In this document: positions 21,902 through 34,453 of the stretch, one piece after another | Position numbering within the stretch: position 1 is the stretch's first letter | How the letters are laid out: the number at the start of each line of letters is the position of its first letter | Source of the DNA: Nephrocerus scutellatus | Taxonomy: Eukaryota > Arthropoda > Insecta > Diptera > Pipunculidae | DNA length: 64,000 nucleotides | Assembly (NCBI GenBank): GCA_947095585.1 | Contig: OX352766.1 | Location: forward strand, 19,210,939-19,274,938 | Direction: 5' to 3' | The notes under the pieces: model-generated | What the model saw: the letters and a program-made list of their open reading frames with translations, nothing else | Databases searched by the model: none | What the model was told of the DNA's origin: nothing | Translations under genes and position numbers: made by a program

Positions 21902-22973
21902 ATGTCAGATTGTAAAGAAGTTAAAATAAAAGAAGGTATTTACGAAGTAGAAAAAAATTTAGTAAGAGCTAAAGTCACCGTAAATTGCAACTTACCTCAG
22001 GAGATAAAATTTAATGTGAAGGAGATGACGTTTACAAATGCCATAAAGCATGAAATTCGAACTACCGAACATGCTCCAAAAGTGGCAAAATCCTATAGAT
22101 ACCCTTATGTCCATAAAAACGAAGTTAGAGACCAAATACAAGAAATGCAAAGAAATAAAATAATACGACCGAGCCATTCTCCTTATTCAGCTCCAGTTTG
22201 GGTGGTCCCCAAAAAAAGACGGCATAAAGCCCAATCCAAAGAAAATTGAATGCGTTCAAAAGTTTCCCCTACCAAAGAATCAAAAAGCCATTAAGGAATT
22301 TTTAGGTCTTACGGGTTATTACCGTAAATTTATTAAAGATTACGCACGCATAGCCAAACCCAAGACTAAGTATCTAAAAAAGGATATAAAAATGAATATA
22401 GAAGATCCTGAATATATAAATGCATTCGAAACATTGAAAATACATTTAATTAACGACCCAATTTTAACTTATCCCGATTTTAAAAAAAAATTTACTCTGC
22501 AAACAGATGCAAGTAATTATGCTTTGGGAGCTGTGCTATCTCAAGACGGGTATCCGACGTGTTACGCTAGTAGAACACTAAATGACCACGAGCAAAATTA
22601 TAGCACCATAGAAAAAGAATTGCTTGCTATTGTTTGGGGCACGCAATATTTCAGACCCTATTTATTTGTCAATAAATTTATAGTGGAAACAGACCATCGT
22701 CCTTTGACTTGGCTTTTTTCAATGAAGGAACCAAACTCCAAGCTTATACGTTGGAGACTCCGTTTAAGTGAATATGATTTCGAAATTAAATACAAAAAAG
22801 GCGTACAAAATGGAAACGCCGATGATCTATCCCGTGCTATAATTAATTTTAATGAAATCAGGACACCAATAATACATGAGGGCAATTGTCCGCTCAATAT
22901 GTACAAAACTCAAGTAATCTTTAAGAAAATTAACTCAGGTTCTTTAAAAAATAAAAAATCTGAAGATATTTAA
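21902..22973 (+). pseudogene. Errantivirus RT remnant and RNase H, copy 2
   Basis: ORF 21902-22249 (fingers, with Glu for Asp in YEVEKNLV) and ORF 22392-22973 (RNase H, protein identical to copy 1). The same palm deletion and A-run junction lie at about 22211-22217. Confidence 0.88.
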
Positions 22974-24128
22974 TTCAAACAGGAAAATAATTTATCTAAG
23001 AAACGTAGATACTGACTCAATCATTACAATAGTAAAAAACCATTTTAAACCAACAGGTACAACCGCCGTATATTTCGAAGACGAAAGCATTTCCGAAACA
23101 TTTGAAAATGTGATAAAAGATAATTTTAACAATAATAACAGTACCTTCAAAATTATAAGATGCCCAAAGGTTTTAAGAGATATTATAGATGAAAGTGAAC
23201 TTACTGACTTCATAGAAGAAGAACATTTAAAGAATAATCATAGAGGTATTAACGAGAACTTTCTAGAATTAAAAGACGTCATATATAACCCTAAACTAAA
23301 ACAAAGAATCCCCCAATTAATCAATAATTGTGAAATTTGTAACGTTGAGAAATACGAAAGGCATCCTGTAAAGCAGAAATTCAAAATAAAGAAACACCCG
23401 AAAAGCCAAGGGATACGATCCATATAGATGTTTTCTATAGTTTGAACAAAAACATTTTCTTAACAACAATTGATAAATTTTCGAAGTATGCCCAAGCTAT
23501 TAAAATATCCAGTCGATCATGGACTGAGTTTAAACGAGCTGTTATACAATACATAAGTAATGCAGGACATTTTAACAATCTAATTGTAGATAACGAACTA
23601 GGGTTTAAGGCGTTACCTTTGCAAGAATTCCTCAGAGAACAGAATATAAATATCCATTTTACATCAAATAATAATCATACATCAAACTCTGATGTTGAAC
23701 GTTTACACAATACCCTCAACGAACACTTAAGACTTTTGAGACATGACCCTAATAAAAATGTTGACACGGTAGAAGAAAAGATTTACAAAGTAATTAATTT
23801 TTATAACAATAGTATTCATTCGACAACTGGCCGTAAGCCAATCGACTTTAGCAATGGAATTATAAGCCAAGATGACTATCCCTTAATTAAAGAAAGAATC
23901 ATGAAGATAAAAGAACGTACAATAAATACACAAAATAAAAATAGGGAAGATGTCGAACAACAAACAGGACCAGTATTTTTAAAGGAAATAAGAGGTGGGA
24001 AAAATCATGCCAAATTTAGAAAAATAATCGCAGAACCATTAGATGACGAATACATTGTCACAGCAAAAGGACACAAATATTATAAATCCCATTTAAAAAA
24101 AACTAAAGAAATATCAAGACAACAATAA
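22974..24128 (+). pseudogene. Errantivirus integrase, copy 2, frameshifted
   Basis: HHCC frame through 23427 and core ORF 23442-24128, protein-identical to copy 1, including the shared one-base loss before the first catalytic Asp. Confidence 0.85.
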
Positions 24129-24130
24129 CT

Positions 24131-24625
24131 CAAATGTTCTTTGTTTTCTTAAATTTTCTCAATATGCAAATGGAGGTTATCGATATCCAGTGTGATTCTA
24201 ATTTGAAGGCAAAGTTCATTGAAGTTGGAGTGTCTGACTTTTACAAATATTTGCCAGCCAGATTTGAAAACACTCGAAGATTCGCATATGAAATTATTTC
24301 CATGTTTGGAAGTACTTATCGGTGCGAACAGTTATTTTCTCTTATGAAAGGAAATAAGTCTCCAATCAGAACAAGAATTACTGACAGTCATCTCGGGTCA
24401 GTTTTAAAATTAATCACTGCCAACAAGATTGCCCCTGAAGTCGGAATGGTGGTTGCAGAGAAAAAGTGCCAAATTTCTGGGAAAAAATATTAATTTTACC
24501 TTTTTTTATACTTTTCAAAATAAACCTAGTTTACTATAAACATTTAAGTCTTTTATTTTTTTTGTGGCCCACATAAACTTTTATATTCTTTATTTGGCCC
24601 GTGTTAGGATTTGAGTTGGAGATGC
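24131..24625 (+). pseudogene. hAT transposase C-terminus, copy 3
   Basis: ORF 24134-24493 matches the other copies with Ile for Met in EIISMFGS and Lys for Arg in EKKCQISG. Slightly more diverged than copies 1 and 2 are from each other. Confidence 0.88.
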
Positions 24626-24853
24626 TTGATGCTTTCATTGTGGGATCTATATAGATCATAGGTAATAATAAAACACGACTAATAAAAACGAAAATAACAA
24701 AAACGACGAAGAAGACGACGGGGAAGACGACGACGGCAATGACGACGGTGGTGATGGTGGCAATTGGCGTAATAAAAGCAGACGGCGATGATTCAGTTAT
24801 GAGTTTGGTAGTGACGACAATTCCTCAGACCACCATTCTAACTTAAATACTTA

Positions 24854-25043
24854 GAGTCCCCGCACACTAGAGACTTTCTGTCGGCCGATAGTTTAGTCGC
24901 GCTCTTAATCAGTATGAACATGTATGCAAGTGCGCAGACTACAACGATTTGGTATCGGCCGATAAATAAATTTAATGTGCGACACGATTGCGTTTCAACT
25001 TTGTCAAACTAAAGTATCGGCAAACTATCGCAAACTGCTTAAT
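24854..25043 (+). mobile_element. Harbinger-like left end, copy 3
   Basis: TTA then GAGTCCCCGC at 24854, running to CTTAAT directly before the LTR. Matches copy 1 in GCGCTCTTAATC. Confidence 0.8.
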
Positions 25044-25548
25044 AGTTATAGCAAACCCCTTCCTCCCTGTATAGATTACTAAGAATTCTGTCTGAACAAC
25101 ACTCGTCCACATAAAACGCAGTACGAGTCTCAAGGTTAAAAAACAATACGAATATAAAAATCACTCGTCCACATAAAATGCAGTACGAGTCTCAAGGTTA
25201 AAAAATAATACGAACATCAAAATCACCCTTCCACACAAAACGCAATACGAATATCAAGATAACTAATTCGCATTGCATTTATTTTAGATTAGAATATTCT
25301 TCGCAGCACAGCGAGTAAATAAAGATACATGTGGGTACGGTAAACCATATAGAATAAGAACACATATGTATTTTGGTAGAATTAAGAAGATCATACTTTG
25401 TGAAGTCAGTTGATTGACAACTGACTTAGAAGAAAGATCGTACAGAACGCACTATATTTAATAAAGTTTGAATTGATCATACAATAAAATAGTTAAAGTT
25501 TTGTCTTCTTTTTGTAAAAACCAATTTGGATTGACCAAGTTGTTAACT
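25044..25548 (+). repeat. Errantivirus 5' LTR, copy 3 (505 bp)
   Basis: AGTTATAGC to GTTAACT. It contains two tandem copies of a segment of 62 bp (each with CACTCGTCCACATAAAA and CAGTACGAGTCTCA), as does the 3' LTR at 34838-35887 once its insert is removed. The shared length supports these two as the original LTR pair. Confidence 0.93.
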
Positions 25549-25565
25549 GGCGACGAGGATGGGAT
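25548..25565 (+). promoter_or_regulatory. Primer-binding site, tRNA-Ser(GCU)-like, copy 3
   Basis: TGGCGACGAGGATGGGAT, unmutated, overlapping the last LTR base. Confidence 0.8.
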
Positions 25566-26176
25566 ACTTGGATGTAACATTAATATAGGAATATTAAAAG
25601 ATTACATTGTGTTTTAACACTTTACCAGGTATAACGAAAAATAAAATATAGAAACCATTTCTATACGTGAAATTAGAAACTATTTCTAAATAAGTGAAAA
25701 ACGAAACATAGAAACTATTTCTATAAAATCAGTGAACATTGATCAGTGAAAATAATAATAAAATGTTCAATTCATATTCTGTACGTTGAGAGAATTAATA
25801 CAAAAACAACGAACATTTTTTCATAACTCTTAACCAAATAACAAAAACGTTGACATTAAAACTAGGAAGTGTGAACTAAAAATAAAACTTTTTTAATCAG
25901 GCAACAAAAAAAGAAGGATTCATCATCAAATCAGCAAACAACAAAGTTCAACAAATTTGAAGACATCTTTATAAAATAAAAATCCACATCTCACAACAAA
26001 ACATCTTTAACACAACATTGCAGCATCCACAATTTACACTAGAAGGAAGAAACATAAATTCACCATTCAAATTTAGTATATAAAATTTTTATTGTGAGTT
26101 ATTTAAATTTAAATTTCCTTTTACACAAATTTCTTTTTAATTTCGTAAATAAATATATATATTGTCGTAATACAAG

Positions 26177-26994
26177 ATGACCCAAATCTAAGGTTTTTAG
26201 AGAAATTACCATGCTTCTATGGTGACACAGATGAGTTACAAAATTTCTGTAATCTCGTAGACAGAATACAACCTCTGCTTCTAACATATACTGTAGACAC
26301 TCAACCCATTTTTATTGATATTATAAAAAGTAAATTTAAAAAACAAGCGAAAATCGCTATTGATATTAATTGTGATGCACAGAGTTGGCCATTAATTAAA
26401 GAAGTTCTTAATAATAATTTTGGAGACAAATTAACTTGTGATGAATTGTTTGACGAAATGAGGAACACAGTATTTAAAACGAACTGCCTTGATTTTTATA
26501 ATGACATTAGATTGAAATTAAGAAGATTTAACAACAAGACTGCAATCGTAGAAGGAGACAGTTACACCTTAACTGCATGTGGGAAAAACAACTTTAGGTC
26601 AGCACTTAATTTCTTTATGAATAGAATCCCAGAACCAATGAGATCGATTCTTATATGCAGAGACACAGAAACTCTAGAAGAAGCAATTGACATACTTTTT
26701 AAGGCCGGTTATGCATATAAAGGAGGTAATGAAAATTATCTCAATGCACACAAAAAATATAACAACCGACAAAATAATGACGATTTTAGAAAACAACAAC
26801 AAAACCGACATCAATCTAACGACTACCGACATCAATCTAACGACTACCGACAACAAAATAAACAATATGACAGACAATTTAATAATCAACATAATAATGA
26901 TTATGGAGGGCAACAAAACACAAATTATAGAAAATACAATAATGATAATAAATTTCAACAACCAGGCAGACAAAGACATAATGATTATTTATGA
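26177..26994 (+). pseudogene. Errantivirus gag, copy 3, start destroyed
   Basis: The ATG at 26177 is followed after three codons by TAA (26189-26191), because about 14 bases present in copies 1 and 2 (the LLVDPL region) are missing. The downstream frame is otherwise open (from 26446, 182 codons) and matches the other copies, with the same Gln/Asn-rich tail. The probable founder copy therefore has no usable gag today. Confidence 0.85.
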
Positions 26995-27211
26995 TTATGA
27001 TTATGAAGAAACCAGTACAATCAACCCAATAGATATAACAAATTTAACAACAATAATAGTTATCAACCCATAAGGAATTCTAGACCACCAGAGCCGATGG
27101 AAGTCGACATTAATACCAACGAAACAGATTACAAAAATAAATCGAATAAACCATACAAAATGACTAATTATGAATCAGGGACGTCATATCAAACAAACGA
27201 AAATTTTCGTT

Positions 27212-27670
27212 TACGAGCCTCCCAAAATCCTTACCATATATAATTATCCAATCAAAAATCGAACCTTTAAAGTTCATAATAGATTCGGGTGCGACACACT
27301 CGATAATTAACACGAATTTATGCGATCCTAAATGGAACATACCAATGAAAGAAATTATAATAACAACCTTACAACATAACATAAAAATTAGCGAACAAGT
27401 CAGAATACCTTTATTTGAAGAACAAGGAGACGTTACAGAGTAGATTGACTTCTACGTCTGCAACTTCCACAAAGAATACCATGGACTTATAGGTAATAAC
27501 ATATTAAGGAAATATAAGGCAATAATTGATTTAAGAAATAACGTTTTGGAGATAGGTACAAAAACAGTACCATTACACTTTGACGATAAAGACTTTCAAC
27601 AGTATGTTTTTGATAGAGCAGGCGACATACCAATTACACAAACAGAAGGACTTATTTATCTCCACAAAAA
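27212..27670 (+). pseudogene. Errantivirus protease, copy 3, with internal stop
   Basis: DSGATHS at about 27282 and the shared TAG at 27441-27443. Confidence 0.8.
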
Positions 27671-28742
27671 ATGTCAGATTGTAAAGAAGTTAAAATAAAA
27701 GAAGGTATTTACGAAGTAGACAAAAATTTAGTAAGAGCTAAAGTCACCGTAAATTGCAACTTACCTCAGGAGATAAAATTTAATGTGAAGGAGATGACGT
27801 TTACAAATGCCATAAAGCATGAAATTCGAACTACCGAACATGCTCCAAAAGTGGCAAAATCCTATAGATACCCTTATGTCCATAAAAACGAAGTTAGAGA
27901 CCAAATACAAGAAATGCAAAGAAATAAAATAATACGACCGAGCCATTCTCCTTATTCAGCTCCAGTTTGGGTGGTCCCCAAAAAAAGACGGCATAAAGCC
28001 CAATCCAAAGAAAATTGAATGCGTTCAAAAGTTTCCCCTACCAAAGAATCAAAAAGCCATTAAGGAATTTTTAGGTCTTACGGGTTATTACCGTAAATTT
28101 ATTAAAGATTACGCACGCATAGCCAAACCCAAGACTAAGTATCTAAAAAAGGATATAAAAATGAATATAGAAGATCCTGAATATATAAATGCATTCGAAA
28201 CATTGAAAATACATTTAATTAACGACCCAATTTTAACTTATCCCGATTTTAAAAAAAAATTTACTCTGCAAACAGATGCAAGTAATTATGCTTTGGGAGC
28301 TGTGCTATCTCAAGACGGGTATCCGACGTGTTACGCTAGTAGAACACTAAATGACCACGAGCAAAATTATAGCACCATAGAAAAAGAATTGCTTGCTATT
28401 GTTTGGGGCACGCAATATTTCAGACCCTATTTATTTGTCAATAAATTTATAGTGGAAACAGACCATCGTCCTTTGACTTGGCTTTTTTCAATGAAGGAAC
28501 CAAACTCCAAGCTTATACGTTGGAGACTCCGTTTAAGTGAATATGATTTCGAAATTAAATACAAAAAAGGCGTACAAAATGGAAACGCCGATGATCTATC
28601 CCGTGCTATAATTAATTTTAATGAAATCAGGACACCAATAATACATGAGGGCAATTGTCCGCTCAATATGTACAAAACTCAAGTAATCTTTAAGAAAATT
28701 AACTCAGGTTCTTTAAAAAATAAAAAATCTGAAGATATTTAA
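27671..28742 (+). pseudogene. Errantivirus RT remnant and RNase H, copy 3
   Basis: ORF 27671-28018 and ORF 28161-28742, protein-identical to copy 1, with the same loss of the reverse-transcriptase palm. Confidence 0.88.
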
Positions 28743-29833
28743 TTCAAACAGGAAAATAATTTATCTAAGAAACGTAGATACTGACTCAATCATTACAATA
28801 GTAAAAAACCATTTTAAACCAACAGGTACAACCGCCGTATATTTCGAAGACGAAAGCATTTCCGAAACATTTGAAAAAGTGATAAAAGATAATTTTAACA
28901 ATAATAACAGTACCTTCAAAAAGTGATGAAAGTGAACTTACTGACTTCATAGAAGAAGAACATTTAAAGAATAATCATAGAGGTATTAACGAGAACTTTC
29001 TAGAATTAAAAGACGTCATATATAACCCTAAACAAAAACAAAGAATCACCCAATTCATCAACAATTGTGAAATTTGTAACGTTGAGAAATACGAAAGGCA
29101 TCCTGTAAAGCAGAAGTTCAAAATAACAGAAACACCCGAAAAGCCAAGGGATACGATCCATATAGATGTTTTCTATAGTTTGAACAAAAACATTTTCTTA
29201 ACAACAATTGATAAATTTTCGAAGTATGCCCAAGCTATTAAAATATCCAGTCGATCATGGACTGAGTTTAAACGAGCTGTTATGCAATACATAAGTAATG
29301 CAGGACATTTTAACAATCTAATTGTAGACAACGAACTAGGGTTTAAGGCGTTACCTTTGCAAGAATTCCTCAGAGAACAGAATATAAATATCCATTTTAC
29401 ATCAAATAATAATCATACATCAAACTCTGATGTTGAACGTTTACACAATACCCTCAACGAACACTTAAGACTTTTGAGACATGACCCTAATAAAAATGTT
29501 GACACGGTAGAAGAAAAGATTTACAAAGTAATTAATTTTTATAACAATAGTATTCATTCGACAACTGGCCGTAAGCCAATCGACTTTAGCAATGGAATTA
29601 TAAGCCAAGATGACTATCCCTTAATTAAAGAAAGAATCATGAAGATAAAAGAACGTACAATAAATACACAAAATAAAAATAGGGAAGATGTCGAACCACA
29701 AACAGGACCAGTATTTTTAAAGGAAATAAGAGGTGGGAAAAATCATGCCAAATTTAGAAAAATAATCGCAGAACCATTAGATGACGAACACATTGTCACA
29801 GCAAAAGGACACAAATATTATAAATCCCATTAA
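28743..29833 (+). pseudogene. Errantivirus integrase, copy 3
   Basis: The sequence between the frame end at 28742 and the core lacks a few dozen bases present in copies 1 and 2 (after ACCTTCAAAA at about 28921), and this breaks the zinc-binding domain frame. In contrast, the one-base loss seen in copies 1 and 2 before the core is absent here (AATAACAGAAAC at about 29122), so the first catalytic Asp is in frame with the core. ORF 29180-29833 ends a few codons early by a changed lysine run (CCCATTAAAAG). Confidence 0.85.
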
Positions 29834-29908
29834 AAGAAAACTAAAGAAATATCAAGACAACAATAACTCAACAATTAAAATCATTTAAATATATTAACAC
29901 TTAATAAA

Positions 29909-29921
29909 TTTCATCTTTTAG
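29909..29921 (+). promoter_or_regulatory. Candidate splice acceptor for env mRNA
   Basis: TTTCATCTTTTAG lies four bases before the env ATG at 29925. Errantivirus env is made from a spliced RNA, so an acceptor here is expected. The donor was not identified. Confidence 0.45.
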
Positions 29922-30746
29922 GAAATGGACACATCTATGATAATTTTAATTATGTTGACGATATTTATACCGACGATATTTTCAAAAACACTAGAGGTTC
30001 GAAATCTGAACGAAAAAACGGATTTGTCAATATAAAGATGGAAAATATCAATCTTATCTCGAACTACGAAAAAGTACTCCACATAATTAACGTGACAGAA
30101 TACGAAGAGACGAAGGAACATATTTGGGACAATATTAAATTAATGATAAACAAACCAAACTTAAAAGGACCAATGCTAAATTCAGTTTTACACAACTAAC
30201 AGAAACTTAGAAGTAAAATTACACAATTTACTCCCGCAGACCAGAAACAAACGAGGACTCTTTAAGATAATCGGAAAAGGACTTAAATTTATTACCGGAA
30301 CTATGGACGCAGATGATGAAAAACAAATAATTGAACAACTTGAAACTTTAAGATAAAATAATAAAAACCTCATTACGGAAAATAATAAACAAGTACGCAT
30401 CAATACAGACATAATTAGACAAATTCAAAATATCACAGACCACATTAAACGACAACAAACGACAATAAAAGAGATTATAAGAACATGGTCAGATGAAGTT
30501 GGCAATGGAATAATATCAATAGAAGATGAAGTAAAATACATGCAATATCTTTATCAAATTAATTACGACATCACTTTACTTATTAATCACATAGATGATA
30601 TAGAACAGATTCTTCTCAATAGTTGACTTGGTGTTTTAGGTAGAAATATTCTAACAAATGAAGAATTTAAAAACATAACGGACATTGACAAATTAGCAAA
30701 TATAAAGATTTCAGTCGCTTCATTTAACAGAAAAATTATAATAATA

Positions 30747-32048
30747 AAGGGTTATCCATTTCGCGGTTTCAAAAGTATAGGGCTGGAAATCGACATCTGT
30801 CAAACTAAGTTGTTAAAACAATTTTTTTTTTCAGTTGAAAGTATGACATTTACGAAAATGGATCGCTTAATTATCGCACAACGCTTGAAAATTGTAAAAA
30901 CCTACTAAAAAAATGGTGATTCTGCCACAGCCACATATCGTGCTTTAAGAGGAGATTATGGTTTACATAATCGTCCAACTACGCAAGCAATTGGCAAAAT
31001 TGTGAAGAAATTAGAAGAGACTGGATCGGTTACAGATATTGTAAGGCCTATGCATCATCGTTTCGCTCGTACCACTGAATATATCGCTGCTGTAAGTGAA
31101 AGTGTTGCCGAAGACCCGAATGTGTCGATTCCTCGTCGTTCTCAGGAATTAGGACTGTCTTACGGCACATTATGGCGTATTTTGCATTTGGATCTACACC
31201 TACATCCATATAAAATCCAGCTCACACAACAACTGAAGCCAGCTGACCATTCACAACGTCGTAGATACGTCGAATGGGTGCTTGAACAACAGGCGGTGGA
31301 CGGCGATTTTTCGAACAAAATATTCTTCAGCGACGAAGCACATTTCTCACTCGGTGGGTATGTTAACAAACAAAATTGTCGTATTCGGGGATCTGAGAAT
31401 CCTCAAGTAATTGAAGAGAGGCCATTACATCCACAAAAAGTCACTGCTTGGTGCGCTCTTTGGTCCGGAGGTGTGATTGAACCTTACTTCTTCGAAAACG
31501 ACAATGGAACGACTGTCACCGTCAATTCGGAGGTTTATGGTCATATGCTAACCGACTTTTTTTTGCCTGCTATTGAAGAATACGACTTAGAAAATATGTG
31601 GTTTCAACAAGACGGTGCCACATGCCACACAACTCGAGCGAATATGGCTTTATTGCAAGAGACATTTCCTGGCCGCGTAATTTCTCGTCGTGGCGACATC
31701 AACTGGTCACCAAGATCATGCGATTTGACACCGCTTGACTTTTTTTTGTGGGGCTACGCGAAAGACCGTGTTTATGCAGATAAACCTTTAACTCTTGAGC
31801 ACTTTAAAACCAATATTCGTCAAGTTATGGCTGAGATACCGCCCAATATGTGTCAAAAAGTGGTCAAAAATTACCTCAAAAGAATTGATGCTTGCAACAA
31901 TTCGCGTGGTGGTCATTTAAATGATGTAGTGTTTCACACATAATGTCAACGTTCAAACTTTATAATAAAAAAGAAATATCATGATAAAAAATATTTTATA
32001 TGTGTTTAATTTACGTTTACTTTTGAAACCGCAAAAGGGATAACCCTT
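30747..32048 (+). mobile_element. Mariner, DD41D (rosa-type), 1302 bp
   Basis: Flanked by TA on both sides (30745-30746 and 32049-32050). Inverted terminal repeats of about 31 bp start AAGGGTTATCC at the left and end GGATAACCCTT at the right, and continue into GCGGTTTCAAAAGTA with two mismatches. It encodes one transposase and sits in the errantivirus env in the same orientation. Confidence 0.95.
30843..31943 (+). pseudogene. DD41D mariner transposase with one nonsense codon
   Basis: The frame from ATG 30843 to TAA 31943 is 366 codons, with a single in-frame TAA at 30906-30908 (after KIVKTY). An N-terminal helix-turn-helix pair precedes the catalytic domain. The triad is FFSDEAHF (Asp 31332), QQDGATCHT (Asp 31611) and TPLDFFLWG (Asp 31737). 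I count 41 residues between the second and third Asp, which places it with the DD41D rosa group described from tephritid flies. Apart from the stop the frame is open from 31002 on, so this is a recent inactivation. Confidence 0.93.
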
Positions 32049-32104
32049 TACTTTTGATTCCACGATTCGTAGGAAATAATTACTCAAAAATTCTTATAGA
32101 ACCC

Positions 32105-33394
32105 TAGTGATGAGCAAACGCAAGACCAAGACCATTTCATATCGGTCTTGGTCTTGGTCTTGCAAGTCGAGTCTTGGTCTTGGTCTTGGTCTTGCATTAG
32201 TGCCATTAGTCTTGGTCTTGGTCTTGGTCTTGCAGCCTGAGTCTTGGTCTTGGTCTTGCGCTCTTGCAGAAAAAAGTATTTTTTGAATAATAACTATAAA
32301 AGTATGTATAAATGGTTGTATGTTTGTATGGTGTATGTACATATTTTTGTTCTAGCATAACTGTGGAACGCCTTGCTCAATTTTAACTAAACTTGTTAGT
32401 TGGTACACATATTACTTAAAATACACTGCAATCATCTCTATTAGTGCTGGTGGGGAGGGGAATATATGCAAAAATAATCTAGAACAACCGATGTTAGTCC
32501 GATGTTATCCCATCGTTTTTAGGATCGCTGATATTATTAGTGACAGTTAGACATCTATATTTTCTCTAGGGGATTACACGTGAAATAATATATTTGTATT
32601 AATGTTACGTTCATAAGAAAAAAATAGTAAAACGTTATGTTTATTACGCATATTCTGGAGAAAATTGACGTCAAAATCAAAAATTAGCATGGGGAAGAAA
32701 ACTGGAACAGGCATTGAACTCGAATATCTGAAGACTTGAAACAAGATAACAACTTTTCTTAAACGTAGTTACAATGCCTAGTATTTCTTCTACAAACAAT
32801 TTCCGTTAATATGAGGTGCACCAAAGTAAGCTTTTTCTTATATCCCTTATATCCCCGATAAATCATGTCAACATTGGAGAAAGACCCTTACTGTAGAACG
32901 ATTTTTTCTTAGAATATACCCAAGAATCATTTCCCAAATTAATGAGCACGAATAAGGGGACACCCTATACACACAAAACTATCAACATTTATGCTTAGCG
33001 GTTAATTCGAAAAAAAATTTGTTCAAGAAAGTCTAGACTTATTCTGTCAAAGGAACTCAGTCAATTTCTACATTTCTATTTGCAACTGATGCCATGACAT
33101 ACAGGTCTTTGTTGACGTTTTTTTTATATAACTTGTCTTACATGAAAAAACCTATAACAAGAAAAACCCAAAAATATAAAATTATAAGGAAATAGCAATC
33201 TATGTGTGTATGAAGATACATACATATGCCTGTAAATACTATACAACACAACAGACTCCCTGAAGATCTTCTGTCTGGGTTTTCAAGTTTGGTATTGTTA
33301 TATATGTACCTACTCGTATACTTGGTCTTGGTCTTGCATTTTTTGCAAGACCAAGACAAGACTGCAAGACCAAGACCAATTTTGCTCATCACTA
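32105..33394. mobile_element. Non-autonomous hAT element, 1290 bp
   Basis: Terminal inverted repeats TAGTGATGAGCAAA at both ends and a perfect 8-bp target duplication TAGAACCC (32097-32104 and 33395-33402), diagnostic of hAT. Both ends are filled with direct and inverted runs of GTCTTG/CAAGAC (about 32115-32270 and 33322-33378). The interior has no transposase. Frames at 32094-32342 and 33138-33470 are translations of the hexamer runs. The host env resumes cleanly on the right. Confidence 0.93.
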
Positions 33395-33714
33395 TAGAAC
33401 CCATACCCAACAGGGATAAAAAGTCCATGTATTTGAAAGAAAATGAAATGATTACAGACAACCACGGCAATATATATCATGCGGAGGTATTGCAAAATTT
33501 AAAAAGAAATTTAAGAAAATTGGAAAATGAATGTATATATAACATTTTTAAAATAAAAGAAGCTAAATGTAATTTTAAAGAGGAAACAATCACTCAAATA
33601 AAAGAAATAAGAAAATGATTAATTATTACGAAAAATATACAAAAAACTGTAATTTTACATAATTGTAACAATTTTAAAACTATTATAGAGGGAACGTATA
33701 AGTTAAGGTACGAC

Positions 33715-34453
33715 ACATTCAGTAAGCAGCGAACATTAATTTTTCGCTGCGTTGCAGAAAAATCTTATCTCCCAACGACGAAATTCGTCTTAAAACTCGT
33801 GTGCCTAACACGCACATCATACCCCAGTTAGCAATTTATACAAACTTGCATTTTTGATACTTTGTTACATTTTTGTTAATAATCGTTTCAACATTCGCTG
33901 TGCCAAAATACTTGTGCGCCTAACACGCGCACCAAACCCTAACTAGCATTTAATGCTAAGTTGCCTTTTTTGTTTATCTTCATTTTAACGATCGCTGTGC
34001 TGGCCAGCGTGCTTGATCGTTATTGTTATTTCCTTCGACGTTTGCTGACACAGCAAAAAGGCATCGCATCATCGTTGAAGAGATCTGGATGAATATGGGG
34101 GATATCTTTGTGCAGTTCGCTCGAGTCCTTAAGTTAGTGCAGTTGAGTTAGTGAGCAACTCAATCAAATATTGATTAAATAAAGTTAATCTCACATAGTG
34201 AGCAATTCAATTCAAATATTCATTAAATAAAGTTAGATCTCACATAGTGAGCAACTCAGTTAAAATATTAATAAAATAAAGTTATTATTTCTTCTAATTT
34301 TTATTAAGATAAATCTAATCTAAATCTAAATTATATTATAATATAAATAAACTAGTGATAGTGATTAATTCTAATTCATTAAATAAAATATAGAAAACGT
34401 TAAAACTCCAATAAGGAGATGAAAATCGTTGTTTCATTGTGCTCAAAAGAGCA
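33715..34453. mobile_element. LTR-like insertion in env, class uncertain
   Basis: About 740 bp separate two env pieces that would otherwise read on: TACGAC (33709-33714) at the left and TATGAC (34454-34459) at the right could be a mismatched target duplication. A CATT pair (33716-33719 and 34435-34438) is an alternative. Inside are two diverged copies with GTGCCTAACACGC and GTGCGCCTAACACGC, an initiator-like GTGCAGTTCGCTCGAGTC at about 34115, and three copies of a unit of about 60 bp (CACATAGTGAGCAA, AATAAAGTTA) at 34140-34290. Probably a solo LTR of unknown family. Confidence 0.5.

Larger units (their letters stand above)
18409..24130 (+). repeat. Tandem 5.7-kb block, copy 2
   Basis: Second unit, period 5722 bp to copy 3, with the same gene order and the same right junction at 24131-24133. 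Private changes include GCGGTTTT for GCGCTCTT at about 19179, a lost GA in the leader near 19957, a mutated primer-binding site (TAGCG for TGGCG at 19764) and a 3-base insertion near 21280. Confidence 0.97.
19322..24130 (+). mobile_element. Errantivirus copy 2, truncated after pol
   Basis: LTR, leader, gag and pol as in copy 1, ending at the second identical duplication junction. No env and no 3' LTR. Confidence 0.9.
24131..29868 (+). repeat. Tandem 5.7-kb block, copy 3 (probable founder)
   Basis: Third unit. Past the point where copies 1 and 2 jump back to hAT (after AATAACTCAA at about 29864-29871), it runs on into env. Its 5' LTR is 505 bp, like the 3' LTR, whereas copies 1 and 2 have 443 bp. 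It has private defects: a 14-base deletion at the gag start (26187 region) and a deletion in the integrase N-terminal domain at about 28921. Confidence 0.95.

Noticed and set aside
32094..33495. Minus-strand frames with QDQDQD and RPRPRP runs
   Set aside because: They are translations of the GTCTTG hexamer runs at the ends of the hAT MITE.
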